Shown here: positions 48,222 through 57,214 of the stretch, piece by piece
Numbering within the stretch: the stretch's first letter is position 1
How the letters are laid out: the number at the start of each line of letters is the position of its first letter
From: an uncultured Eubacteriales bacterium
GTDB lineage: Bacteria > Bacillota > Clostridia > Oscillospirales > Oscillospiraceae
DNA length: 64,000 nucleotides
Direction: 5' to 3'
NCBI GenBank assembly: GCA_900549475.1
Contig: UROF01000012.1
Span: forward strand, 3,100-67,099
Position numbers and translations under genes: made by a program
Notes under the pieces: model-generated
What the model saw: only the letters and a program-made list of their open reading frames with translations
What the model was told of the DNA's origin: nothing
The model's database searches: none

Positions 48222-49260
48222 GGAAGAGCTGGACAAGGTCCGCCTGACGGAGACGGGCAAGGCGGCGCTGACAGAGGAGCTGTGCCGCCGGATGGCAGAA
48301 AAGAAGGAGGGACGCCGTCCCCGGCGGCTGGTACGGCCGTGGGTAGCCGCGGCGGCAGTGATCTGTCTGCTGATGGCTACGGCTGGTGCCACGGTGCTGG
48401 CCTCGCCCACCCTGCGGGACCGGGTATTTGGCGGCAGTCCCGGCTATGACCAGAGCAGCGCCATCATAGGAAAGAGCGTGGAGCAAAACGGCTGGACCCT
48501 GACCCTTACCGACTGCGTGGGGGATGACCGGCGGATCTACCTGGGCATCGAGGTCACGGCTCCGGAGGGTACCGTCCTGAACCAGGAGCACTATGCCTTT
48601 GCCAGTCATGATTTGGATTTTCCGGGGCATGACTGGGCCGGTGCCTCCTCCCTGGACCAACTGGAGGATGACGACCCCACGGACAACCGCATCTCCTTTG
48701 TCTACTGGAGCAACCGAATCCTTTCGGACGGGGAGAGCATCAACGGCAGCGACATCTGCCTGCTTCTGGAAAATTTGTGCTATCTCTATTGGGATGGAGC
48801 TGGTGAGGAGGTGGAGTGGATCCCCGTGTGTGAGGGGGCCTGGGACTTCGGGACCTTTTCCCTGACCTACCAGGACAGCGCCATCCGCCTGACGCCGGAA
48901 CTGCCGGTGACCACCCTGGGGGCGGAGGCGGTGATCACTCAGGTGGAGGTCTCCCCCCTGGGAGTGTATGTCCGTATTGAGGGGGATGCCCTGAAGGGCC
49001 ACCACAGCTGGGTTCAGAAAGATGCTCCCGACGGCTGGTACGGCTGCGTGGAGTACCAGGAGATCCTCCTCTATGACACCGACGGTAATGTGCTGACAGT
49101 GGACGGCGTGACGAGCGACTGCTCCGGCAGCGGCTGCAGCGGCGGCACGGACACCAGCGAGGAGGGATATCTGGTGCTGGCCCGGGCTTTTGACAGTCTG
49201 GTGGACGTGGAGGCCCTTACCACCATTTCCATCTGCGGCGTGGAGATACCACTGCGGTAA
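48211..49260 (+). CDS. membrane-anchored partner of the ECF sigma factor (DUF4179-like)
   Basis: 349 residues. A cytosolic N terminus of about 42 residues (charged and helical) is followed by one transmembrane helix (PWVAAAAVICLLMATAGATVL, about 43-63) and an extracytoplasmic domain of about 285 residues. The layout matches anti-sigma factors of the DUF4179 type that bind the sigma factor inside and sense outside. The zinc anti-sigma motif HxxxCxxC is absent. C-terminal cysteines (SDCSGSGCSGG, SICG) could form disulfides. GGGAGG lies 8 bases before the ATG, inside the sigma gene. Assignment as anti-sigma is by position and topology. Confidence 0.75.
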   Translation: MSYREELDKVRLTETGKAALTEELCRRMAEKKEGRRPRRLVRPWVAAAAVICLLMATAGATVLASPTLRDRVFGGSPGYDQSSAIIGKSVEQNGWTLTLTDCVGDDRRIYLGIEVTAPEGTVLNQEHYAFASHDLDFPGHDWAGASSLDQLEDDDPTDNRISFVYWSNRILSDGESINGSDICLLLENLCYLYWDGAGEEVEWIPVCEGAWDFGTFSLTYQDSAIRLTPELPVTTLGAEAVITQVEVSPLGVYVRIEGDALKGHHSWVQKDAPDGWYGCVEYQEILLYDTDGNVLTVDGVTSDCSGSGCSGGTDTSEEGYLVLARAFDSLVDVEALTTISICGVEIPLR

Positions 49261-49263
49261 AAG

Positions 49264-49279
49264 AGGCGGATGGCCGCCT
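49264..49279 (+). terminator. weak hairpin after the anti-sigma gene
   Basis: AGGCGG and CCGCCT pair around ATGG, followed by GTTATAG; a weak terminator at best. Confidence 0.35.
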
Positions 49280-49287
49280 GTTATAGG

Positions 49288-49328
49288 AAAAAACCATCGC
49301 CCGCCCCCCAATTCGGGGGACGGGCGAT
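49288..49328 (-). terminator. rho-independent terminator after rnj
   Basis: On the minus strand ATCGCCCG and CGGGCGAT close a long C/G-rich stem (CCCCC with GGGGG inside, loop GAATT), followed by GGTTTTTTCC. Confidence 0.88.
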
Positions 49329-49355
49329 AACTATTTGCAATATTGATAGAATATA

Positions 49356-51020
49356 TTACAGTTTGTTGACAACGGGGATCACCATGGGGGAGCGCTTGGT
49401 GTGCTTGAAGAGGTAGTTGCTGACAGCGGACTTCACCGCGCCCCGCAGCTCGCCCATATCCCGGCTGTTCTTGCCGCCCTTACCGATGACGCTCTGGGCG
49501 GCGCTGTAGGCCACATCCCGCAGCTCGTGCATCAGCTCCTCAGACTCCTTGACATAGATGAAGCCCCGGGTAATGATCTCCGGCTCGCTGATGAGCTGGC
49601 CGTTCTGGACGTTGATGATGACTACCACCATGCCGTCCTCCGCCAGGATCTTCCGGTCCCGCAGCACCACAGCACCCACATCGCCCACGCCGCTGCCGTC
49701 CACCAGCACCGCTCCGGCGGGGGCGGGGGTATCGGCGATCTTGATGGTCTTGGTGGTCAGCTCGATGACATTGCCGATATCCGGCAGGACAATGTTCCGC
49801 CGGTCCATGCCCATGGACAGGGCCAGCTGGATGTGGCGGCGGAGATGGCGCTGCTCGCCGTGGAGGGGGATGAAGAACTTGGGCTTGGTAAGCGCGTGGA
49901 TGATCTTCAGCTCCTCCTGGCAGGCATGGCCGGAGACGTGAAGGGGATCGCTCTTGTCATAGATCACGTCCACGCCCTTGCGGAACAGCTCGTTGATCAC
50001 CCGGCTGATGGTCTTTTCATTGCCGGGGATAGCGCTGGCGGAGATGATGACCCGGTCCCCGGGCCCCACATCCACCTGCTTGTGCTGGGAGAAGGCCATG
50101 CGGTACAGGGCGCTCATTTCCTCGCCCTGGCTGCCGGTGGTGATGATGACCTGCTTGTCCAGAGGCAGGGATTTGATCTTGTTGATGTCCACCACGGTGT
50201 TCTTGGGGATCTTCATGTAGCCCAGCTCCGTGGCCACCTTCATGATGTTCTCCATGCTCCGGCCGGTGACGGCCACCTTCCGGCCATAGGTGGCGGCGGC
50301 GTCGATGACCTGCTGGATGCGGTGGACATTGGAGGCGAAGGTGGTGACGATGATGCGCTGCTTGCAGCCGTTGAACAGCCGCTCGAAGGTCTTGCCCACG
50401 ATCCGCTCGCTCATGGTGTAACCCGGCCGCTCCACGTTGGTGGAGTCTGCCAGCAGAGCCAGCACGCCCTCCTTGCCCAGCTCACCGAAGCGGCCCAGGT
50501 CGATGACCTCCCCGTCGATGGGGGTGGAATCGATCTTGAAGTCGCCGGTGTGGATGATAACGCCCATGCTGGTGTGGATGGCGAAGGCTACCGCGTCGGC
50601 AATGGAGTGGTTGACATGGATGAACTCCACGTAGAACTTGCCCACCTTGATCATCTCGCCGGCCTCCACGGTGATGAGCTTGGTGGATTTGAGAAGGCCG
50701 TGCTCCTCCAGCTTCAGCTTGATGAGTCCGGCGGTGAGCCGGGTGCAGTACACCGGCATGTTCACCTGCCGCAGCACATAGGGGATAGCGCCGATGTGGT
50801 CCTCGTGGCCGTGGGTGATGAAGAGGCCCCGGATGCGGGATTTGTTTTTCACCAGATAGCTCACATCGGGGATAATAAGGTCAATGCCGTACATGTCGTC
50901 GCTGGGGAAGGCGAGGCCGCAGTCCACCACGATCATCTCGCCGCCGTGCTCATATACGGTCATGTTTTTACCGATCTCGTTGAGCCCTCCTAAGGGAATA
51001 ATTTTCATTTTTTCTGCCAA
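49356..51020 (-). CDS. rnj: ribonuclease J
   Basis: 554 residues of the beta-CASP metallo-beta-lactamase family, an endo- and 5'-to-3' exoribonuclease in mRNA decay and rRNA maturation. The zinc motif is HGHEDH (His70, His72, Asp74, His75). The beta-CASP regions include ADSTNVERPGYT, TTGSQGEEMSALYRM and HVSGHACQEELK, and the C-terminal domain runs to the end. The start is TTG at 51020 with AAAGGAG 10 bases upstream; ATG at 51008 is a weaker alternative. A long gap with several hairpins lies upstream. Only one J-type gene is in the window. Confidence 0.95.
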   Translation of the reverse strand: MAEKMKIIPLGGLNEIGKNMTVYEHGGEMIVVDCGLAFPSDDMYGIDLIIPDVSYLVKNKSRIRGLFITHGHEDHIGAIPYVLRQVNMPVYCTRLTAGLIKLKLEEHGLLKSTKLITVEAGEMIKVGKFYVEFIHVNHSIADAVAFAIHTSMGVIIHTGDFKIDSTPIDGEVIDLGRFGELGKEGVLALLADSTNVERPGYTMSERIVGKTFERLFNGCKQRIIVTTFASNVHRIQQVIDAAATYGRKVAVTGRSMENIMKVATELGYMKIPKNTVVDINKIKSLPLDKQVIITTGSQGEEMSALYRMAFSQHKQVDVGPGDRVIISASAIPGNEKTISRVINELFRKGVDVIYDKSDPLHVSGHACQEELKIIHALTKPKFFIPLHGEQRHLRRHIQLALSMGMDRRNIVLPDIGNVIELTTKTIKIADTPAPAGAVLVDGSGVGDVGAVVLRDRKILAEDGMVVVIINVQNGQLISEPEIITRGFIYVKESEELMHELRDVAYSAAQSVIGKGGKNSRDMGELRGAVKSAVSNYLFKHTKRSPMVIPVVNKL

Positions 51021-51470
51021 ATTAGTGACACTCCTTTATCAAAACAACTCGAATATCCTCGAAAAAGGGAGGAAAAAATACGCAACGCAAACAGACGGGA
51101 GAAATCCGCGTCCATCGGCCCACCTCGCTTCGTGGGACTGGACGCGGTTCCGCCCGCTATGTATCAAGACTGCGTATCAGGGATGGTGCAGGCTGCCCGT
51201 GAAATGGGCCGGACCTGCTGTATTATTTCATCGCGGGCCCACGGCCGGGTCCGCAAAAAAACCAAAGAAAGGGGCGCGCTCCCGTGCTGCGGGAGAGGCT
51301 GCGCCGGAAAAACCGCCGGGCCAAAAGGCTCCTCTGGCGGCGGGGAGAGAAAAGACATACTCCCACATATACATGTTAAAGTATAACACAGGTTTTTCCA
51401 AAAGTATACAGTAATTTTCCGTCTGATTTTGCCAAGGGCATTTTTGCCGTAACAGAGCGATTTTGGGGCT
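51021..51470 (-). other. long structured leader/intergenic region upstream of rnj
   Basis: No supported gene in about 450 bp. Four stem-loops are visible: CCGCGTCC/GGACGCGG with inner CCCAC/GTGGG (51106-51147), GCAGG/CCTGC with inner GCCC/GGGC (51188-51218), GCGGGCCC/GGGTCCGC (51233-51254) and CTCCCG/CGGGAG inside GGCGC/GCGCC (about 51271-51307). A TATACT box occurs on the minus strand near 51382. They may form the 5' leader of the rnj mRNA. The function is unproven. Confidence 0.5.
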
Positions 51471-51498
51471 TTGCTTTGGCGGCGGGATATGGTATAAT
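51471..51498 (+). promoter_or_regulatory. promoter for gdpP-rplI-dnaB
   Basis: TTGCTT (51471-51476), 16 bp and a perfect TATAAT (51493-51498), 66 bases before the GTG start of gdpP. Confidence 0.65.
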
Positions 51499-51563
51499 AC
51501 AATGATCTACTGTGTGACCGCGCGGCGGAAGGGAACTGCCGCGAAAAAAGGAGGGAGCGGCCC

Positions 51564-53549
51564 GTGCATAAAAAGTTATCCCGTCTGGTTGACCCCAATC
51601 TTCAGCCGTATTTCTTCTGCCTGGCGCTGTTTATCGCGGCAGCCATTCCGATCCAGCCTATGCTGGCGGCGGCGGAGGCCGCCGTGCTGGTGCTGCTGTA
51701 TATGTTCTACCGCTATCAGAGCGTCCGCCGCAGACGCAATGTGATGCAGTACATCGAGACCATCACCGGCGGTGTGGATTCTATCAGCAAGAACAGCCTT
51801 TTGAATACGCCCTTGCCGGTAGTGGTGTTCCGGGCCGACAACGGAGAGGTCATCTGGGCCAACGAGAGCTTTATGGGCCTGACCGAAGCCAAGGACGGAA
51901 TATTCGACATGAAGATCCAGGAGATGGCTCCCGGCTTTGACTACCAGAGTCTGATGACCGACGGTATGGCGGGAGAGCTGATGGAGATGAATGGCAGCAT
52001 CTATCAGGTCTACGGCTCCGTGGGCCGTATGAGCGGCCGCGCTGCTAGCCAGGGCCAGATCGTCACCGCCTACTTTGTGGACGTCACCGAGAGCCAGCAC
52101 CTCAAGGCTGTGTATGAGGCCAGCCGGCCGGTGGTATCCGTGCTGGTGCTGGACAACTACGAGGAGCTGATGAAGGCCGGCGGCGAGGCTGCCCGCTCCT
52201 CTGTACTGGCCCAGATCGACGAGCGGATCAACAACTGGGTCACCGGCAGCGGCGGTATGCTCCGCAAGTATGATCGTGACCGGTATCTTTTCATCTGTGA
52301 CGATCAGTGTTTCTCCCGCCTGGTGGAGGAGAAGTTCTCCGTGCTGGAGGCCATCCACCAGGTTCAGAGTGAGGACGGCGTCATGGCCACCTTGTCCATC
52401 GGTTCCGGTAAGGACTGCGACACCTACGAGGACGCCTTCCGGGATGCCAACAAGTCCATCGAGATGGCCCTCAGCCGGGGCGGCGACCAGGCGGTGGTAA
52501 AGGACAGCCTGGACTTCCAGTTCTACGGCGGCCGCTCCAAATCCACCGAGAAGCGTACCAAGGTCAAGTCCCGTGTCATGGCCAAGGCCCTGGGCGAGCT
52601 GATCGCTGACGCCAGCGAGGTCTATGTCATGGGCCACGAGTACGCCGATATGGACGCGGTGGGTGCCTCGGCAGGTATCTGCTGTGCCGCCCGGAAGCGG
52701 GGCAAGCGGGCCCAGATCGTCATCGACCTGGACAACAACAACGCCCGGCCTCTGGTGCGCAGGCTCCAGGAGCTGCCGGAGTACAAGGATGTATTTATCA
52801 GTGGGGCGGACGCCTTCCTCCATGCCCAGCCGGGCGCTTTGCTGGTGGTGGTGGATACCAACCGTCCCGACATGGTGGAGAGCCGCCAGCTGCTGGACGC
52901 CTGCAACCGGGTGGCAGTCATCGACCACCATCGCCGGGCAGCCTCCTATATCGAAAGCGCAGCCCTCAACTTCCATGAGCCCTACGCCTCCTCCGCCTCG
53001 GAGCTGGTGACGGAGCTGCTGCAGTACATGGTGGAGGCGGGCGATATCCTCCGGGGTGAGGCGGAGGCCCTGCTGGCCGGCATTATGCTGGATACCAAGA
53101 ACTTTATGATGCGTACCGGCGGCCGTACCTTTGAGGCGGCAGCTTTCCTGCGCCGTACCGGCGCGGATACGGCGGAGGTCCGCCGCTACTTCCAGAGCGA
53201 TCTGCCCAGCATGATCCAGCGCTATGACATCATCCGGGATGCCAAGATGTACCACGGTGACCTGGCGATTGCCGCCGTGGACAAGGAGGTGCCCCGGGTC
53301 ACCGCCGCCAAGGCCTCCGACGACCTGCTGACCCTCCAGGGGGTCCAGGCCTCCTTCGTGCTCTACAAGGCGGGGGACGGGGTGTCCATGTCCGCCCGGT
53401 CCCTGGGAGAGATCAACGTGCAGCTGATCCTGGAGGGCCTGGGCGGCGGCGGCAATTCCACCACCGCCGGCGGCCATGTGCCGGATACCACGGTGGCCCA
53501 GATCCATACCCGCCTGCTGGCTGCCATCGACAAGTATTATCAGCAATAA
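51564..53549 (+). CDS. gdpP: cyclic-di-AMP phosphodiesterase GdpP
   Basis: 661 residues. Two N-terminal transmembrane helices (about residues 15-50) are followed by a PAS-like domain (about 80-150), a degenerate GGDEF domain (about 175-310) and the catalytic DHH/DHHA1 phosphoesterase. Motifs include GHEYADMDAVGA (Asp362, Asp364), VIDHHRRAAS (Asp454-His455-His456) and GGGGNSTTAGGHV. It degrades c-di-AMP, linking osmotic and wall stress control. The start is GTG at 51564, 7 bases after GGAGGG. The gdpP-rplI-dnaB order is conserved in Firmicutes. Confidence 0.95.
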   Translation: MHKKLSRLVDPNLQPYFFCLALFIAAAIPIQPMLAAAEAAVLVLLYMFYRYQSVRRRRNVMQYIETITGGVDSISKNSLLNTPLPVVVFRADNGEVIWANESFMGLTEAKDGIFDMKIQEMAPGFDYQSLMTDGMAGELMEMNGSIYQVYGSVGRMSGRAASQGQIVTAYFVDVTESQHLKAVYEASRPVVSVLVLDNYEELMKAGGEAARSSVLAQIDERINNWVTGSGGMLRKYDRDRYLFICDDQCFSRLVEEKFSVLEAIHQVQSEDGVMATLSIGSGKDCDTYEDAFRDANKSIEMALSRGGDQAVVKDSLDFQFYGGRSKSTEKRTKVKSRVMAKALGELIADASEVYVMGHEYADMDAVGASAGICCAARKRGKRAQIVIDLDNNNARPLVRRLQELPEYKDVFISGADAFLHAQPGALLVVVDTNRPDMVESRQLLDACNRVAVIDHHRRAASYIESAALNFHEPYASSASELVTELLQYMVEAGDILRGEAEALLAGIMLDTKNFMMRTGGRTFEAAAFLRRTGADTAEVRRYFQSDLPSMIQRYDIIRDAKMYHGDLAIAAVDKEVPRVTAAKASDDLLTLQGVQASFVLYKAGDGVSMSARSLGEINVQLILEGLGGGGNSTTAGGHVPDTTVAQIHTRLLAAIDKYYQQ

Positions 53550-53606
53550 TTTTGCTACATAACCACAACGGGCCTCAGGGCCCGGGATCAACAGGAGGAC
53601 AACACC

Positions 53607-54056
53607 ATGAAAGTGATTTTACAGCAGGATGTGAAAGGTCAGGGGAAAAAGGGCCAGCTCATTGAGGTGGCCGAGGGCTATGCCCGCAATTTCCTGCTGC
53701 CCCGTAAGCTGGCGGTGCCTGCTACCGCCGACGCCATGAACACCATGCGTCTCCAGGAGAAGGCCAAGCGTGCCGAGGAGGCCCGGCTGCGTGCCGAGGC
53801 GGTGGAGACCGCTGAGAAGCTCAAGAACGCTCCGGTGAAGATCGCCGCCCGGGCCGGCGCCAACGGCAAGCTCTTCGGTGCCGTCACCAGCAAGGAGGTC
53901 TCTGACGCCCTCCAGGCCCAGCACGGTATCGAGCTGGGCAAGCAGAAGATCGTCATGGACGAGCCCATCAAGGCCTATGGCAGCTATCAGCTCAAGGCCA
54001 AGCTGGGCTTTGAGGTCACCGGCACCGTGTATGTCATGGTGGTGGAGGAGAAGTAA
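53607..54056 (+). CDS. rplI: 50S ribosomal protein L9
   Basis: 149 residues. The N-terminal domain shows MKVILQQDVKGQGKKGQLIE and YARNFLLPRKLAVPAT, joined by a long central helix rich in Ala, Glu and Lys to the C-terminal rRNA-binding domain (GANGKLFGAVTSKEV, IKAYGSYQLKAKLG). AGGAGG lies 9 bases before the ATG. It sits between gdpP and dnaB in the usual order. Confidence 0.97.
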   Translation: MKVILQQDVKGQGKKGQLIEVAEGYARNFLLPRKLAVPATADAMNTMRLQEKAKRAEEARLRAEAVETAEKLKNAPVKIAARAGANGKLFGAVTSKEVSDALQAQHGIELGKQKIVMDEPIKAYGSYQLKAKLGFEVTGTVYVMVVEEK

Positions 54057-54167
54057 TGAAGCCGGGGCCGCCCTTTTCCCAGCCGGGACAGGGCGGCGCC
54101 TTACCCCATATGGACGCCGGTTTTCCCCGTTTTGTTCCCGGGGCGGCGTACGGAAAGGAGATGCCCT

Positions 54168-55517
54168 GTGCCTGCTGACGAGCTGCTGACCCGACAGATG
54201 CCCCATAGCCTGGAGGCGGAACAGGCGGTGCTGGGCTCCATGCTCATCGACGCCGACTGTATCAAGGACGTGATGGACAAGCTCCAGCCGGAGGACTTCT
54301 ATATCCGGCAGAACCGGGAGATCTTTGAGACCATCTATACCATGTTCAGCTACTCCAAGCCGGTGGACGGCGTCACCGTGGCGGAGGAGATGCAGAAAAA
54401 CGGCACCTATGACGAGCTTACCACCCGCAATTACCTGGTGCAGCTCATGGAGGTGACGCCCACCAGCGCCAACGCCATGGAGTATGTGGCTATCGTCCGC
54501 AGCAAAGCCCTGCTGCGGAGCCTGGCCAAGGCCGCCGGGGACGTGCTGGCCATGGTCCAGGAGGGCGTGGGGGAAGCCCAGTCGGTGCTGGAGGCCGCTG
54601 AGCAGCGGATCTACGCCATCCGCCGGGGCCGCTCCGCCCAGGATATGGTGCCGGTGGGCCAGATCATCAAGCCGGTGCTGGATCAGCTCAACGAGCTGGC
54701 GGCGGGAAAGACGGGATTGCCCGGCCTCTCCAGCGGCTTTTCTGCCGTGGATCAGAAGCTCCACGGCCTCAACCGCTCGGACCTTATTTTGCTGGCGGCC
54801 CGTCCTGCCATGGGAAAGACCTCCTTTGCCCTGAATATGGCCCTGAATGTGGCCAAGCAGAGCGGCAAAGCGGTGGCTATTTTTTCCCTGGAAATGAGCA
54901 AGGAACAGCTGGTGAGCCGCCTTCTCTCCTCCGAGGGACTGGTGGAAAACGGCCGCCTGGCTACCGGACGCCTCAGCGCCTCCGACTGGGGGAAGCTGAC
55001 CCAGGCCGCCCGGACCCTCAAGCAGACGGATATCCGTATTGATGATAACCCTCTGCTTACCGTGGCGGATATGAACGCCAAGTGCCGCCGGATCGAAAAT
55101 TTGGGCCTGGTGGTCATCGACTATCTGCAGCTGATGACCTCCTCCGGCGGAAAGAGCTACTCCGGAGAGAACCGCCAGCAGGCGGTCAGCGATATCTCCC
55201 GGATGCTCAAGATCATGGCCAAGGAGCTCAATGTCCCTATTATCTGCCTCAGCCAGCTCAGCCGTGCCAACGAGAAGCGGGAGGACAAGCGCCCTATGCT
55301 CTCCGACCTGCGTGAATCCGGCGCTATCGAGCAGGATGCGGATATCGTCATGTTCCTCTACCGGGAGGACTACTATAAAGAAGATACAGAGAACAAGAAC
55401 ATTGCCGAGTGCATCGTGGCCAAAAACCGCCACGGCGAGGTGGGTAAGCTGCCTCTGCGGTGGATGCCGGAGTATACCACCTTCAGCACCATCGAAATGC
55501 GCTTTGATGAGGAGTAG
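54168..55517 (+). CDS. dnaB: replicative DNA helicase DnaB
   Basis: 449 residues. The N-terminal helical domain (MPHSLEAEQAVLGSMLID) and linker precede the RecA-like motor: Walker A ARPAMGKTSFALN, FSLEMSKEQLVSRLL, Walker B VVIDYLQLM, and SQLSRANEKREDKRPMLSDL. It unwinds DNA at the replication fork (named DnaC in Bacillus). I chose GTG at 54168, 7 bases after AAAGGAG; an upstream in-frame start would add sequence unlike the family. No frameshift or intein is seen. Confidence 0.96.
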   Translation: MPADELLTRQMPHSLEAEQAVLGSMLIDADCIKDVMDKLQPEDFYIRQNREIFETIYTMFSYSKPVDGVTVAEEMQKNGTYDELTTRNYLVQLMEVTPTSANAMEYVAIVRSKALLRSLAKAAGDVLAMVQEGVGEAQSVLEAAEQRIYAIRRGRSAQDMVPVGQIIKPVLDQLNELAAGKTGLPGLSSGFSAVDQKLHGLNRSDLILLAARPAMGKTSFALNMALNVAKQSGKAVAIFSLEMSKEQLVSRLLSSEGLVENGRLATGRLSASDWGKLTQAARTLKQTDIRIDDNPLLTVADMNAKCRRIENLGLVVIDYLQLMTSSGGKSYSGENRQQAVSDISRMLKIMAKELNVPIICLSQLSRANEKREDKRPMLSDLRESGAIEQDADIVMFLYREDYYKEDTENKNIAECIVAKNRHGEVGKLPLRWMPEYTTFSTIEMRFDEE

Positions 55518-55553
55518 GCCCGGGCTTAGCCCGGAGGGAGGAGCAGAAAAGGT

Positions 55554-55856
55554 ATGGGATACTATATTGCGGGAGGCGCGCTGTGGGTCCTGGTGGCGGT
55601 CTATCTGGGCTGGCGGATCCGCCGGAGTATGAAGATGCTGCTGCAGGCTCCGCCGGAAATGACATGGCTGATCTATCTGGTGGTCTTTACCCTGTGCGCG
55701 CCGCTGATCGCCTTGGCCGGCAGCCGGAGCCAGAGTGCCGGTATCGCCGCCCTGGTGGGGGCTTTTGTGATCAGCTTTGCCCTGTCCTACTGGGCGCTGG
55801 GCCGGTACCGTAAGTGGCTGGCAGAACAGGAGAAGAAAAAGGAGGAGGAGCAGTGA
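55554..55856 (+). CDS. small membrane protein of unknown function
   Basis: 100 residues with three hydrophobic helices (about 4-22, 38-55 and 63-82) and a highly charged C-terminal tail (AEQEKKKEEEQ). AGGAG lies 9 bases before the ATG. Its stop overlaps the tilS GTG start (GTGA), so it heads the tilS-hpt-ftsH operon and is translationally coupled to tilS. I do not recognise a family; the position suggests a link to membrane biology, perhaps FtsH, but nothing in the sequence proves it. Confidence 0.75.
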   Translation: MGYYIAGGALWVLVAVYLGWRIRRSMKMLLQAPPEMTWLIYLVVFTLCAPLIALAGSRSQSAGIAALVGAFVISFALSYWALGRYRKWLAEQEKKKEEEQ

Positions 55857-57214
55857 CGGCGGAGAGGAACATCTTCCCGCCGGCCCTGGCCAAAGCCCGG
55901 GATTTCTGCCGGGAAAAGGATATGCTCCCCCCGGCCGGAGGCGTGATGCTGTGCGCTGTCTCCGGTGGACGGGACTCCATGGCGCTGCTGAGCTTTCTGG
56001 AGCAGCTGGCGGCGGAAAAGGGGTTCATCCTCCACGCCGCCCACTATAACCACATGCTGCGGCCTACCGCCGACCGGGACGAGGATTTCGTCCGGCTCTG
56101 GTGTGCTGACCGCCATATCCCCCTGGCCTGCGGCACCTGTGATGTGCGCGCCTGGGCCAGAGAACAGGGCGCCTCTCTGGAGGACGCCGCCCGGACCCTC
56201 CGCTACCGCTTCCTGGAGGAGACGGCGGACCGGGTGGGCGCCCAGCGCATTGCCACTGCCCACCATGTCCAGGACAATGCGGAGACCGTGCTGCTCCATC
56301 TCCTGCGGGGCACCGGCCTCCGGGGCCTGGGCGGCATCGCTCCGGTGCGGGGAAGGGTGGTACGCCCCTTCCTGGAGACAGACCGCCGGGACATCGACGC
56401 CTATGTGGAGGAAAACAACATCCCCTATGTGGAGGATGAGAGCAATGCCGATATCACCTTTGCCCGCAATCGCCTGCGGATAGAGGTGATGCCCCTCCTG
56501 GAAAAGCTGGCTCCCGGCAGTACCGCCCGGATCGCCGGCGCGGCGGCCATCCTTCGGGAGGAGGAGAACCATCTGGCTCAGGAGAGTGCCGGACTGCTGC
56601 CGCCGGCAGAGGAGGATAAGATATCCCTGCCGGTGAATACCCTTATGAGCCGGGATCTTGCCATCCGGCGGCGGCTAGTGCGCTCCATGGCCCAGCAGCT
56701 GGGCGTGGGCCTTACCGCGGCGCAGACCGATGCGGTGCTGGCCCTGGGCAGCGGCGGCTTTCTGGACCTTCCTGACGGGCTGCAGGCCTATCGCCAGGCC
56801 CACCGCCTGACCCTGCGCCGTCTGTCTCCGCCGCCGGAGCCCCTGGAGCTCCATGCCGGAAAACAACTCTGGGGCGGACATACGGTCCGTGTGGCGGTGA
56901 CGGCGGAGGGCCTTCCGCCGGAGGGAAACAGCGCCGCCCTCTCTGCCGACAAAATTACCGGACCGCTGACCATTGCCGCCTGGGATGGAACGGGACGGCT
57001 GGCGGTGGAAAACGGCAGCCGGTCCATCAAGCGCCTGTTTGCCGACCAGGGTATCCCCGCCGACCAGCGGGAGGAGCACCCCGCCTTGTACTGCGATGGA
57101 AAGCCTGTGGCGGTGCTGGGCGTGGCGGTGGACTGGGCCTTCCGCTCCCAGCCGGGAGAAAAGACCATTACAGTGGTATGGGAAAAGGAGGAGCGGGGCC
57201 ATGAATTACTGTAA
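55853..57214 (+). CDS. tilS: tRNA(Ile)-lysidine synthetase
   Basis: 453 residues. It attaches lysine to C34 of the AUA-reading tRNA-Ile. The PP-loop SGGRDS is at residues 37-42, with family blocks HAAHYNHMLR, ATAHHVQDNAETVLLHLLRGTGLRGL (given over two conserved stretches) and PYVEDESN. The C-terminal TilS domain (GSRSIKRLFADQGIPADQRE) is complete. The start is GTG at 55853, 5 bases after GGAGGAGG and overlapping the preceding stop. An alternative ATG upstream lies inside the membrane protein gene. Confidence 0.94.
   Translation: MTAERNIFPPALAKARDFCREKDMLPPAGGVMLCAVSGGRDSMALLSFLEQLAAEKGFILHAAHYNHMLRPTADRDEDFVRLWCADRHIPLACGTCDVRAWAREQGASLEDAARTLRYRFLEETADRVGAQRIATAHHVQDNAETVLLHLLRGTGLRGLGGIAPVRGRVVRPFLETDRRDIDAYVEENNIPYVEDESNADITFARNRLRIEVMPLLEKLAPGSTARIAGAAAILREEENHLAQESAGLLPPAEEDKISLPVNTLMSRDLAIRRRLVRSMAQQLGVGLTAAQTDAVLALGSGGFLDLPDGLQAYRQAHRLTLRRLSPPPEPLELHAGKQLWGGHTVRVAVTAEGLPPEGNSAALSADKITGPLTIAAWDGTGRLAVENGSRSIKRLFADQGIPADQREEHPALYCDGKPVAVLGVAVDWAFRSQPGEKTITVVWEKEERGHELL

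Noticed and set aside
51164..51598. 144-codon minus-strand frame in the rnj-gdpP gap
   Set aside because: No ribosome binding site, cysteine/arginine/proline-rich random-like content, and it crosses several hairpins and the gdpP promoter.
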